Shown: piece after piece, positions 24,290-33,455 of the stretch
Layout: every line of letters starts with the position of its first letter
Position numbering within the stretch: the stretch's first letter is position 1
Origin: Prorocentrum cordatum
Lineage: Eukaryota > Sar > Dinophyceae > Prorocentrales > Prorocentraceae
DNA length: 64,000 nt
Direction of reading: 5' to 3'
NCBI GenBank assembly: GCA_963575745.1
Contig: CAUYUJ010014260.1
Span: 682,787-746,786, forward strand
The notes under the pieces: generated by a model
Databases searched by the model: none
Seen by the model: the letters and a program-made list of their open reading frames with translations, nothing else
What the model was told of the DNA's origin: nothing
Made by a program: the position numbers and the translations under genes

Positions 24290-24557
24290 GATCGTCTAGC
24301 TACATTAGCTAGCCGCACGGCCAGTAACACATGGATTGCTGCCGCCTGCAATCACATTCGCCGTTCCGCTCATCTGGCGGCTCCGTCGGCCCCCTGCCTG
24401 GTAGCTCCTGCCCCCGAAGGTCGCGAGGGCTTTGCACTCGTCGTCGCTCCTGGAACCCATCTTGATCGCAGCGTCGTCTTCCTCCAGGTTGCCCTTAACT
24501 TGCTTCCTGCACTTCTCGTCGGCACGCCTGTGCTCGCATCGCTGATCACATTCTTGG

Positions 24558-25253
24558 TCAATGCGGCCTGGGCCCGGCACTGACCTCCACGCTCGGGAAC
24601 CCATTCAGCAACGCGTCCGTCAAGTAGCCTCTCTCGGCGTCCAGTTTCGCCAGCGCGTCGGCCAGCTGCACCAATGTGTCGCACCACTCCAAGTCAACTC
24701 CATCTTGGGACAATAGCTCACGAAGCGCCGCGATGACCACCCGAACTCGGCGATCTGCAACTTGCCCTGCATCTGCGCGGAGATGCGGAACCAAACTGTT
24801 GGCATCGTCGTACCACTTCACCGGTATCAAGCTCCCCACGTCCTCCACAAGGTCGCCCAGCGGTTGGTTTGGAGCGCTCATATCGTAATGCAATGCTCTG
24901 ATCCACTCCAGCGCCTCAGCTCCTTCCGCGAGTCCGTGGGACTCGGCTTCCATGGGCGCCGTGCGCGCCCTCTTGATGCGCGAGCTGCCCCAGCCCAGGA
25001 TATGCGCTGGCCCCTTCTTGTAATCGAACAGGCCGTCGTCCGTCAGCAAGCACACGAACCCGAGCTGCGATCTCACCTTCTCCCCGAGCTCCCCGAAGGC
25101 ACTGTCGCCCACGATGTTGAGGCTGCTGTCCGCGAACACGACTCCGCGGAAATCTCCATCGTCATATAGCACGTCGCTCCGGAAGAGTATGTATGTGTCG
25201 CGCGTCTCCTTGCAGTACTTCACGAGCTTGTTCCTCTCCGCCAGGTGCTGCAC
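24558..25253 (-). pseudogene. copia RNase H domain and polyprotein C-terminus
   Basis: A 231-residue open frame encodes the copia RNase H: FADSSLNIVG (first Asp), SQLGFVCLL, TAPMEAESHGLAEGAEAL (Glu), VKWYDDANSLV (Asp) and LVQLADALAKLDAERGYL, the ADxLTK end box with Ala for Thr. It stops at 24558, 277 bases before the 3' LTR. This is the best preserved part of the element. It would remove genomic RNA during cDNA synthesis. Confidence 0.9.
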
Positions 25254-25259
25254 CGAGTG

Positions 25260-25530
25260 GTTCTTGTACTGCGCCAGTCAGCTGTAGCCGAAGGAGACGT
25301 CCATCCGCAGCTGCCAAGACAGCCAAGCGAACCAATCATCGACTCGGCGTAGCTCTTCTCCTCGTCCGCAGCCAAAGCCTTGACCTGCTTCGCGCGGGCT
25401 GGCAGTAGCTCGAGGCCCTCCATTGCGCCCGCGAAATTGGCCATGCGGATCTTGATAGAGAAATCCGAAGCCTCGTCCACGTCCTTCCCCCGCAGTATCT
25501 GAATGTTGGCTTCTCTTCCGTCAGCAATAA
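25260..25530 (-). pseudogene. copia reverse transcriptase, thumb/connection
   Basis: In a third frame the text reads GKDVDEASDFSIKIRMANFA, then LPARAKQVKALAADEEKSY and SMIGSLGCLG, matching the F-x-x-C-G, R-x-K-Q and GSLxWL blocks after the palm in copia proteins. The shift out of the palm frame is at about 25.52 kb. Confidence 0.75.
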
Positions 25531-25800
25531 CACATTCTTCAGCTCGTCGGTCGCACCCTTGAACGGCTTGCTCTCCGGGTGTCCAGTCGCGAAAAGGTCG
25601 TCTACATAAGTGCGGACAAGGCCGACCAGCTTCCCGCTCTCGGAGAGTAGAAAGAAGGCGCGCTCCAAGCGGCTCTCTTGCCACGAACTGCCGCGTAGAA
25701 CCCTGCGTAGCTTACTCCGCAACTTCCCCCCAGCGTCCTCGGCGCCGTAGATCGCGACGCGGCAGATAAACAGCGATCCTTCCTGCGCGCCAGGTGGCAA
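25530..25800 (-). pseudogene. copia reverse transcriptase, palm with YVDD
   Basis: GLVRTYVDDLFATGH carries the YVDD box (25597-25608) that holds the second and third catalytic Asp residues. It is preceded by a segment with RAFFLLSESGKLVG. The residues needed for polymerisation are intact; the frames around them are not. Confidence 0.92.
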
Positions 25801-26216
25801 GGGGAGGGTGGACGTAGCGCCAGCTTCTGGTCGACGCCGCCACCTTGAAGGTAGGCGTTCGTCGCATCAAGCTTGGAGGGTGGCCAGTGCTTCCGCGCCG
25901 CAGCGCTGCAGATCGGGTGGAAGAGCAAGGGCGAAGAGGTCAGGGAACTCGTTCGCACGTGCACCGACTCATAACAACCGGCCGCCACCAGTCTCGACTT
26001 CGCCTTCATCCCAAGTTTCGGGTAAAACTCGTTCTTGTTGGCAGGTGCCCACCTCGATGGGACGGGCTTGACCTCCTCGAGAATCTCTTTCGCGTCGTCG
26101 CCCGAGACCACGGTGGCAGCCTTGAAATTCCTCCAGTTGCCCCACTCCTTGGCCATGCTCGCGTCGAACAGGGCCCTGTCCGCCCCGCTGAGCCTCGCGA
26201 GGATCAACTCCTTGCT
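25794..26216 (-). pseudogene. copia reverse transcriptase, fingers and first palm Asp
   Basis: The frame runs KEWGNWRNFKAATVVSG, VKPVPSRWAPANKNE, KAKSRLVAAG, SSLTSSPLLFHPICSAAAR and KLDATNAYLQGG. KLDATNAYLQGG carries the first catalytic Asp (about 25868). This order is standard for copia reverse transcriptase. The frame then shifts at about 25.80 kb. Confidence 0.9.
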
Positions 26217-27188
26217 CCGAGACCTCCCCGTCAGCCATGCGTAGCTGACCCACGCGCGGTAGAAGTCGTCCGTAGCGTTCTCGGCAAGCAAAGTGCCACC
26301 AGCGATGGGGCCCGGCCTAGAACGCCTCGAAGTGCTTCTCTGAGGGCCATGGGCAGGCAAATCGCCCTGGTCTTCGGGCTCGAGTGGGTCAATCGGAACG
26401 GCAAGATGGTCAACGATTCCGTCCTCAATGTTCGCAGCGAAAAGAAGTATCACCATCATCAGCATCACGTTCAGTCGTCATTTCTTGCTCAGGACGCCTT
26501 TCATGGGCTGGCTCAAACTCCTGGGCCTCTCCTCCACGGCCTGGGTCCTATGGCGCAAGGTCCTCGCCGGGATGCACCTCCGACGGGCCCGTGCTCGGGC
26601 CGGGAGGGCGCGGCTGAGCCTCCTCCGACTGGTCGCGGTGGATGCTCTGGTCTCGCGCCCCGTCAATCGCGGGCTGCGTACTCGGCGCTAGCCGCGAGGC
26701 CGTAGCGGTAGCATGTGGCACCGAGGGTGAACGCACTGGTCGCGAATCATCCGCAGGGGGCTCCAGGGCTCCTTCTTCAAGGCCTGCACGACGAACGTCC
26801 AGAAATACCCTGGGTCCTCTCGGAAGAGCTGCTCCCCGCTGATCAACCGGCATACGGTCCCAGGTGATGTGCTCGCCCTCCGTCGCGAATCTCAACTGCT
26901 CCGGCCTCGCAGAATCGCGCCGCCTCCATGCCGTAGCCAGATCGCGCGAGGGCTGCCCTGAGCGGCTGCTGGCCGCAAGGTTGCCTCGAACCCGTGCGCC
27001 ATCTTGTCGGGGCCCTGGAAGTCGCGCTCGATCGCGCGATGCCGACCCACCGATGGGATAAACCAGGTGCTCTCCTGGCCGGACATGTGTGCGTCTGAAA
27101 TGCACGTGCGACCCCGCCGGGCATGGCCCCCTCGAAGGCGTCGATATCGCCAGCTTCGCTCTCCCCACGCGGTTGTCGTTATCCTTGC

Positions 27189-27990
27189 TCACAAGGCGAC
27201 CCTGGCGGACTCGCGCCACAGCAGCGCGGCTGCCATTGCGGACTCTGGGGCGAGCGCGGCCTCGTGGACGTTCAGCTTCTCCGACCCGCCATCCTGTAGG
27301 ACGGATCCTGGAATGCGTAGTCCGCGATTCCCGAGCACCGACTTCGCTGGCGAATAGCCGTCGTAGAGCACCGACACGTTGCGAACCTGGTTGGCCACCG
27401 CGCACACGGTCCTCAGGTCCTTATCCTTCGTGATCTGTGCGTCCTGCACCACTCGATGGAACGCCCCCTTCCAGATGCCTCCCATCCGCTCGACGCGGCC
27501 CATCTGCTCGTGAGCCTCCAACGCCACATTCTCTGTCTCGACCCCGTTCTCGAACATGTGGGCAAATAGCTCCTGGTCAAACACCATGCCGGGGTCGACG
27601 AAGATGGACTCCGGCAGTCCGGCCCAGCTGGCCCAGATCGGCGAGAAATGTGTCCAGCGCGACCTTCGCCGAGGGCGCGAAGGTGCCCTTGCGCAGGTGC
27701 CAGACCACCTGGAACCGCTTGCCGTCGCACATGATGTTCAGGAGCGCGCGGGCATTGCCTTCGGCGTCGTGGGCGAACAGGGCATCCAGCAACACGTGGA
27801 AATTGAACTGATAGCGCCCCGGCATCCTCACCGGGCGGACGTGCTTCGCCCTGATCATGTCGCTGCAGGCGTCGCATCTGAAATCCCACGCGGCCTCGAT
27901 GGCCCCCGAGCGGCGCAGGCACCGCGCCAATGTCACATTCGTACGGTGGCCGAAGTTCACGCGCAGGTTGCGAATATCTCGCCTGGCGCA
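27189..27990 (-). pseudogene. copia integrase (zinc-binding domain and DDE core)
   Basis: The N-terminal part shows H-x-T, ARCLRRSGA and a CDAC pair, the HHCC zinc domain with imperfect histidines. The catalytic core follows: first Asp in LLDALFAHDAEG (about 27786), second Asp in VDPG (about 27.6 kb, a frame away), and Glu in GRVERMGGIWK (about 27491). Text then runs VRNVSVLYDGYSPAKSVLG and LRIPGSV, usual for the family. A frameshift near 27.6 kb splits the core. The enzyme would insert the cDNA into the genome. Confidence 0.85.
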
Positions 27991-28020
27991 GAGGTCGAAG
28001 GAGAGCCACCGTGCGCGCCT

Positions 28021-28039
28021 CTCCCTCTCTCTCTCTCTA

Positions 28040-28094
<55 letters not shown>

Positions 28095-28151
28095 TTATTT
28101 ATATATGGATATCTCTCTCTCTCTCTCTCTGTATAGATATGTATGTTTTTT

Positions 28152-28200
<49 letters not shown>
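28021..28200. repeat. (CT)n and (TA)n microsatellites inside the copia element
   Basis: Two CT tracts flank a short TA tract and a second CT/TA block. They sit between the linker domain and integrase, add an Arg-Glu/Leu-Ser repeat to the local frames and probably arose after insertion. Confidence 0.9.
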
Positions 28201-28500
28201 CTGCGTTAGAGTGGGATCCAGCCCCGCAGCAGCTCAGCGCGCGCTCCCGCAGGGTCCTCAGGGACATGCGGAGCTCCATGTTCAGGCTGACGCCCGTCCT
28301 GATTCTGAACCCGTCCTCGGCCTGGGGATCCGCCTCAGGTCGCTGTTCTGCCGCCCCCTTGCGCTTCGGCTGCTTGCCGCGCAGCCTCCTCTTCTTGACC
28401 GTCGGCTCCTCCGCTGGAAAACGCTCCGTCGCGTTGGCGTCGACTTGCTCGTCAATCTCCAGGTCGATGCGCTGCTCGATGGCGAGGGGATGCTGCGATC

Positions 28501-28785
28501 CAGCTCGTCGGGCCACTTGGCTGCGGCCCTGGTCCTCTTCCCGTTCTCGAGCGGCGCGGGCCTGTGGGAACGGTCGCACTTCGCGTTGTGCAGTGCCTCG
28601 TAGTTGGCGACCGACGTGGTTAGTATCCTCATAGGTGTATAGCGTGGGTCGCCCGTAACTTCGCCCATGTAACCGAGCTGACAGCCGTGCGGCGTGCACT
28701 CCACCAGGGCGCCATCCTCGATTAACTTCTTGGCATTCATCTCGGGCTGGTCGCATGCGCTCGATCCGAGGGGCTGCTCCAGTAG
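28501..28785 (-). pseudogene. copia polyprotein, protease-integrase linker domain
   Basis: The frame contains LLEQPLGSSACDQPEMN, then CTPHGCQLG, PMRILTTS, and KCDRSHRPAPLENGKRTRAA, a segment I know from between protease and integrase in dinoflagellate copia proteins. It looks like a nuclease or DNA-binding remnant but has no assigned function. Frames before it (28.8-29.0 kb) are scrambled. Confidence 0.6.
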
Positions 28786-29465
28786 AACTAGTCGGCTGCG
28801 TCCAACTCGATCCACCACGACTTGATCAGATAGGGCAAGCAGCAGTCTCGCGGCGGCGGCTGTCGCGCCTCGGGGTCCTCCTCCAAGAGTTGTCGTCTCG
28901 CCTCCTGCCTGCCCTTGCGCGCGGTGCCGTCCCGGCCGCGCTCGACGCCCAAGGGTTGCCCGCAGTCGTGCCCGGAACTGACGGTCGCGATCGTGGCGAT
29001 GCCAGACTAGCCGCATAACAACTGCTCGAGTAGCGCCTGACCCCTGGGGGGTCGCCTGGCACGGGTGGCCGTGCCGACCATCGCGTCGTAGGTCCGCATC
29101 TCGATGGTCTCAAGGTCCCCGTGCATCGCCTGAACCTTCTTCGCCCTCCTAGAGCTTGCCATCCGCAAGGACGGGTCGTCGCTCCAGTCGGTCATCTTGG
29201 GTTCCTCGAAGACCTCCTCGATCTCCGCCTTGGTGCTGACCTCGCTGGCGTGCCCGTCGATGACCTCCACTGCGTCAAAGACGTCCGTATCGACTCCGCC
29301 CTGGGTAGACCCGTCCTGATCGAAGCAGACCTGGACCCTGGGTCGAAACCTTGGGACCTGGGAAGTCAAGCAAGCTGACCCCCAAGAAGCCACCGCTCGT
29401 CCGGACCAGCGGTGCGCCATGTGCACCGATGGTGTTGAAGTTGGCAACGCCGTTCGCCACGTCGT

Positions 29466-29813
29466 GACAGTCCCGAGCTTGAACTGCGTGTCCTTGGAGA
29501 TCAGCATGGGCGCATCCTGGTCGAGCTCTGCGACCTCGATCGTGAATGCCACGTTGGCGATGCCGGCTGGCATCCTGTACACCGTGTCGCTGTGCGCGTC
29601 TCCGCCGACTCCTCTGAACTTCGTCTCGCGTGACCTTGGGGTCGGCTCGGGGCCCCCGGCCCGCAACGCCTCCTCGTACTTGATCCTCGAGGGCGTGCCA
29701 CGCATGGTCATCTGGCAAGCCGCGTCGAGCACCGCGATACCGGGCGCGCCCCTGGAAGCCGAGCTGAAAACCTCGTTGGCCCCCTCCGCGGCCCCGACCA
29801 TGAGGACCTGGAA
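29466..29813 (-). pseudogene. retropepsin-like aspartic protease
   Basis: The frame reads GIAVLDAACQMTMRG (catalytic Asp near 29724), then TKFRGVGGDAHSDTVYRMPAGIA-type text and APMLISKDTQFKLGTV, the usual order of a copia protease. The active loop is LDAA instead of the usual D-T/S-G/A, so a key residue (Thr/Ser) is Ala here. Either the copy is inactive or the subfamily has a variant loop. The enzyme would cut the gag-pol polyprotein. Confidence 0.75.
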
Positions 29814-29815
29814 AC

Positions 29816-30196
29816 TCCCATCCCGTCCTCTTCCTGTGACGGGAGGTCCCACTCTCCCATCGCCGCGAGGTAGATCAGGAACCGAGCCAAGCAGTACTGG
29901 TCGACACGGAGCTCGGGCGCGTCGCACGCCATCGCCGCCCTGATGAGACAGTGCCCGTAGGCTCGGGGTCCAAGCCCGCTGTCCACGAACTCCGCGAATG
30001 CACATCCTCTGCATTTGCCAACCTTGATCTTCTCGCCGCCGATGGGGGCGCACTCCATCTCCAGGCCCTCGACGTCCTGGTCGAAGTCCGCCTGGCACGC
30101 CGCGAACACGTGCTCCTCGAGATTGTCATCCTCGCGCGGGTACTCCTCGGCGGTCGGTATCTCGCCCAGCTCTTCGTCGTCGGATGGCACCCTCAC
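29816..30196 (-). pseudogene. copia polyprotein, Cys-containing domain before protease
   Basis: About 127 residues start acidic (DDEELGEIPTAEEYPREDD), then carry a possible metal site, KCRGCAFAEFVD, with further cysteines (GHCLIRAAMACD, YCLARF). The text meets the protease at 29813 through a one-frame change. The domain is unnamed; its role in the polyprotein is unknown. Confidence 0.55.
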
Positions 30197-30237
30197 CTCG
30201 CGTGCCCTCTAGGTCATCAGCTCAACCGCCGCGCGTC

Positions 30238-30790
30238 TCACCTTCGGTGGATCTTCGCGGCCACGCAGACCCTGTCGGACGACCTCATCTTCAAATGCAC
30301 CGGGGCCTCCGTCGGGAATATGGCCCTGCCCTTCAGGGTGAACGGCGCCGACGTCACGAAATACTTCCAAAGCTGCTCTCCGTCGGCACGGTGCGCTCGG
30401 ACCACGTGGATGCCGAGCTGGCTCGCCAGACACTGACGGCGCGTCAAGTGCCGGTGGGCCCCGTTCGCGACCTCGAACAGCCCGGCGTCCGCCCTCAGCG
30501 CGCGTTCGCAGGGGTGGCCCACGACGGGCCGTGAACGTCCGCGCCGTCGCGGTAGTCCAGCCGCCCCGTCGCCGTCGTCAGCGCTGGCCTCGAGCGTCTC
30601 GTCACCGCCTTGCGTGCTCTGTCCTGTCGCCTTCTTGGGCCCAGCCTTCGCCCAGGCTCCGAGCCCGGAGCTGACTTCCGCCGAGGTCGAGGGCGCCCCT
30701 GCCACGGACACCTCGGCTTTCCTGACGTCGCCGCCGCTGACCTTCTCGCCCCCGAAATCGCCGAAGCGAAAGTAGCTCGATTTGGGCGGT
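30238..30790 (-). pseudogene. copia polyprotein, spacer after the zinc knuckle
   Basis: The frame is open and reads YFRFGDFGGE followed by an A/G/S-rich linker and GKVLWKYFVTSAP-like text near its end (EQLWKYFVTSAPFTLKGRA). No catalytic motif is seen. I assign it to the polyprotein by position and continuity only. Confidence 0.5.
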
Positions 30791-31115
30791 CCGATGGCGG
30801 CGGCGCCGCCTTGGTAGACTTCGCGCAAGCGGGGTCGCCGTGCCAATGCCCGATCTGGCCACAACTCGCACACCGCGTAACCCGCTTCAGAGTCTCAATC
30901 CTGGACCTCCTCTCCGGGTTGTCGCCACCCTTGCCGCCGCGGCTGCGAGGTCGGTCCCTGGAGCTCCCCGATGCACCCGCCGAGCGTGGATTGCACGTGC
31001 CGCGGCCCTCGCCGCGGCCCTTCAACTGAAACTTCTGCTTGTGCTGCGTAATCGCCGCGAAGCTCTCCAGCGCCTCGTCGTCCATCTGGTCGAGCTTTTC
31101 CAGGCTGGGCTCGTC
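30790..31115 (-). pseudogene. gag nucleocapsid zinc knuckle
   Basis: After the TAA the frame gives a K/R/G-rich linker (QHKQKFQLKGRGEGRG) and CASCGQIGHWHGDPAC, a Cys-x2-Cys-x4-His-x6-Cys knuckle that would bind the genomic RNA. Spacing is wider than the retroviral CCHC. Near 30790 a frameshift moves the text to another frame that reads SSYFRFGDFGGEKV. Confidence 0.75.
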
Positions 31116-31745
31116 TTATCCTAAGTAGACACAAGGCTCCGACGCGGCGCAGGAGGCCGCGCCCCCCCCATCGTCTTCCTCGTCGCCTTCCTCGATGCCA
31201 GCCTGCCACGCCTGAGCCCGGAACTGATGCCGACGCCCCCCGAGCCGTCGTGGGCGAGCATCCCCGCGTGGTTCGTTATTCTTGCAATGCTCGCGCTCAT
31301 GGATGTTCGGGCGCTGCATCCTCAGGGCCTTGGCGAACGCCCCCTTGCTGCACTGGTTGCCCGCCGAGCTGACGATGCTGGCGTGATCGCTCTTCTCGAC
31401 CCCTGAGAACTGCAGCAGCCGGTGCGCCTGAAGGTCGTCGCTGATCGTCGCACTATCGCTTGCCTTCTTGAGGTCCTCGAACGCCTTCGAACGCCTCGTG
31501 ATATGTTCCTGCATGCTCTCGCCGGCGGCCCTCCAGACCGTCTTGTCGTACAGCGCACCGTCGAAAAGATCCGCCGCCCTGACAGGTCGCTCCTTCATCA
31601 CAGGCTCTCCCAGCGTCATCAGTAGCAGCTCCAGTCCAGCCGTGTTGGCTCGCTTCTTCTCGTAGCTCGCGCCGTCCTTGCCGCACTCGACCACTTCGAC
31701 GTCGAAGGTCAACAGCTGCGCGTGGGTCAAGCGGGAAGCCTCACA
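31116..31745 (-). pseudogene. gag, central and C-terminal part
   Basis: The block encodes a helical gag core with AAGESMQEHITRRSKAFEDL and SDDLQAHRLLQFSGVEKSD, segments I recognise from dinoflagellate copia gag. It ends at a TAA (31116-31118). The same frame continues after the stop with DEPSLEKLDQMDDEALESF, the usual lead-in to the zinc knuckle, so the TAA is a nonsense change inside one gag gene rather than a natural end. Confidence 0.8.
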
Positions 31746-32070
31746 CCGCGTCGTAGGCCGTCCCACTGAGGCCATTGCGTAGGTTGATCGGCATCGCGAT
31801 CTGCTCCTCGTCGCCCATGCGACCCAAGTAGGCGTCACGAGCTCTCTTTTGGTACTCCTCAGAGAGTGCAGGGTCACCGTCGTGATGCAGGATGTCCCTT
31901 TCGAACTCCAGCTTGCTGACCTTCGCCATCTGGACGCTGAGCACGTCGATAGCTCCAGTCGCACTGATGCACACGTCGAGGTTGTCAGGCTCGCCGCTGC
32001 CGGTGTTGCACACGTTGAGCGTGTCAGGTTCGCCGCTTCCGGTGTGTGCCAAGCCGCCCAGGCCCACCAC
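31745..32070 (-). pseudogene. gag, N-terminal part
   Basis: This frame holds the conserved gag start of the family: a stretch reading GDPALSEEYQKRARDAYLGR, then PINLRNGLSGTAYDAV, which breaks at the stop beside 31745. The upstream part contains a short protein repeat (TGSGEPD twice, about 32.0 kb) that may be specific to this copy. No convincing ATG is visible; the open frame begins with a GTG, so the start is undetermined. A one-base shift joins it to the next block, whose text resumes with RLTHAQLL. Confidence 0.75.
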
Positions 32071-32210
32071 GATGAAGAACCGACAATCTCCTTGCCATGG
32101 ATGCCCTCCAGCTCCCCGTTAGATGACCACCGCCCTCGCCAGGGGCGTGATCGTGTTCACCTCCGCGCTGCCGCGGCGGAGGCGGGATCTGACCGAGGGC
32201 GAATCGACCA

Positions 32211-32222
32211 GCTCCGGCACCA
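32211..32222 (-). other. Primer binding site candidate
   Basis: The minus strand reads TGGTGCCGGAGC immediately after the 5' LTR. TGG pairs with a tRNA CCA end. Nine of twelve bases match the initiator-Met site TGGTATCAGAGC common in copia elements, so the priming tRNA may be different. Confidence 0.7.
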
Positions 32223-32448
32223 TCAAGTGACGGCCGCCGCCGTCGAAGACTTTTCAGGTGTGAGCTCGTGCGCTCAAGAGCTCTTCGGGGCCAGAACGGT
32301 TACGGAACGATGCGCGTCAGCGGCGGCAGATGGCTATCGGGGCCTCCTCGGGCCCGACACACATCACTAGGCCCTCTGGGCCTAACTACATCCGGGGCCC
32401 GCCAAGGACAACATGGAAAAGAGGGGACGATCGCAGTGCATTTCAACA
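32223..32448 (-). repeat. 5' LTR of the copia element
   Basis: On the minus strand it begins TGTTGAAATG, the usual copia LTR start, and ends CTTGA directly before the primer site. It aligns end to end with 24056-24280. The end is not the usual CA; a CA lies five bases further in, so the true border could be 32228 with a five-base spacer, but the five bases are shared by both LTRs. Confidence 0.92.
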
Positions 32449-32453
32449 TCCTC
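32449..32453. repeat. Target site duplication, right copy
   Basis: TCCTC directly abuts the right LTR and matches 24051-24055. See the left copy for the caution about the TCC-rich target. Confidence 0.6.
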
Positions 32454-32734
32454 ATCCTCCTCCTCCTTCTCCGCCTTTTCCTCCTCATCGTCCTCCTTCT
32501 CCTCCATCTCATCCTCCGTTCACTTTCTCTCCAAGGCGTTCCCCCCCCGTAGGTTTGGCCGCATTGGCGTCTTCGATCAGCCGCCCCCTTCTGCTTGCAA
32601 AGGGCTGCTTGGCGGTCAGGGCTTTCGAGCTCTAGTTTGCCCTTCTAACTAAAGGTTCCCCGTCGGGGCTCGGTTCATCCAGCCAGACACCAGGAAGGCC
32701 GCGTAAAACAGACGTTCCAACTGTTCTCCCGCAC

Positions 32735-33190
32735 AAGATGGCCCCCAAACGGCCTCCACGACAGTACAAGCCGCCTCCACGCCGGCCAAGATGGCACCAA
32801 GCGGGTTCCATATGGCTCGAATAGTCCCCAATAAGGCCTCGGAGGCCCCAGCGACTGCCCACGATCGCCTCAAGATTGCCCTAGAAGCTCCGAAGACGGC
32901 CCAAGTGGGCTACACGAGGGCATCCATAATCCCCAAAAGCACAATTCCATTTTTTGTTTCAGCGAGTTTTCGGGTTCCCGCATGTTCGGGCTGCACGCCC
33001 AAAACAACCGAAAAGGCCCCAATATCGCCCCAAGGCGATCCCAAGGATCCCAACGAGAGGCCCTCAAAACCGCCCATGAACACCTTCAAGACGGCCCTAT
33101 TGCGCCGCAAGAGGGCCCCAAGACGGCCCCCGAGAGGCTTCGAAGAGGCCCCCAGGAGCCCCCTCTTGAGGCCCCAGGAAGGCCCGATGA
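32735..33190. repeat. CCAAGAGG array 8
   Basis: Array between the copia element and the SGNH gene, with an AT-richer spacer near 32925-32990. Confidence 0.85.
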
Positions 33191-33289
33191 GGCCTTCTCG
33201 GCCTCTTCCTCGTCCGCCTTCGCCTCCCTCTCTGCCTCTCTGCCTTCGCTTCTCCTCCCGCTCCTCCTTCCCCTCCTTTCCCCTCCTTT

Positions 33290-33455
33290 CTCCTCCTCCT
33301 CCTCCTCCCCCAAGAGTTCCCCCAGGGGGGTCCACAACGGCTGGGGGAACACAAAATCCAGTAGCTTGACCAGACGTTGGCCCAACGTGTTGCCGCAGAT
33401 AGGCGTTTCCAGATGGCAGGGGCGGCGGTGGGTTGCTGCAAGCGTCTTCGATAGT
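33290..33455 (-). repeat. Dispersed repeat R, copy 2 (ends the SGNH gene)
   Basis: Matching blocks with 21905-22060 include TCCACAACGGCTGGGGGAAC, GGGGCGGCG and GCGTCTTCGATA, in the same order with a few bases shifted. Outside these the two loci differ. On the minus strand the copy begins within a few bases of the last SGNH codon. Confidence 0.7.

Larger units (their letters stand above)
24056..32448 (-). mobile_element. Ty1/copia-type LTR retrotransposon, complete in structure, decayed in coding
   Basis: The element runs on the minus strand. Two direct repeats of about 225 bp bound it (24056-24280 and 32223-32448). Between them, in 5'-3' order on the minus strand, are gag, a CCHC-type zinc knuckle, aspartic protease, integrase, reverse transcriptase and RNase H. 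Integrase before reverse transcriptase is the copia order. A TGG-start primer site touches the 5' LTR, a purine run touches the 3' LTR, and TCCTC flanks both outer ends. By hand alignment the LTRs differ at about 26 sites plus one indel, roughly 88% identity. Coding frames are broken by several frameshifts and a TAA, so this copy cannot be autonomous. It landed in a pyrimidine-rich (TCC)n tract. Gag, zinc knuckle and the linker before integrase resemble copia elements seen in dinoflagellates; that family placement is from memory. Confidence 0.95.
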
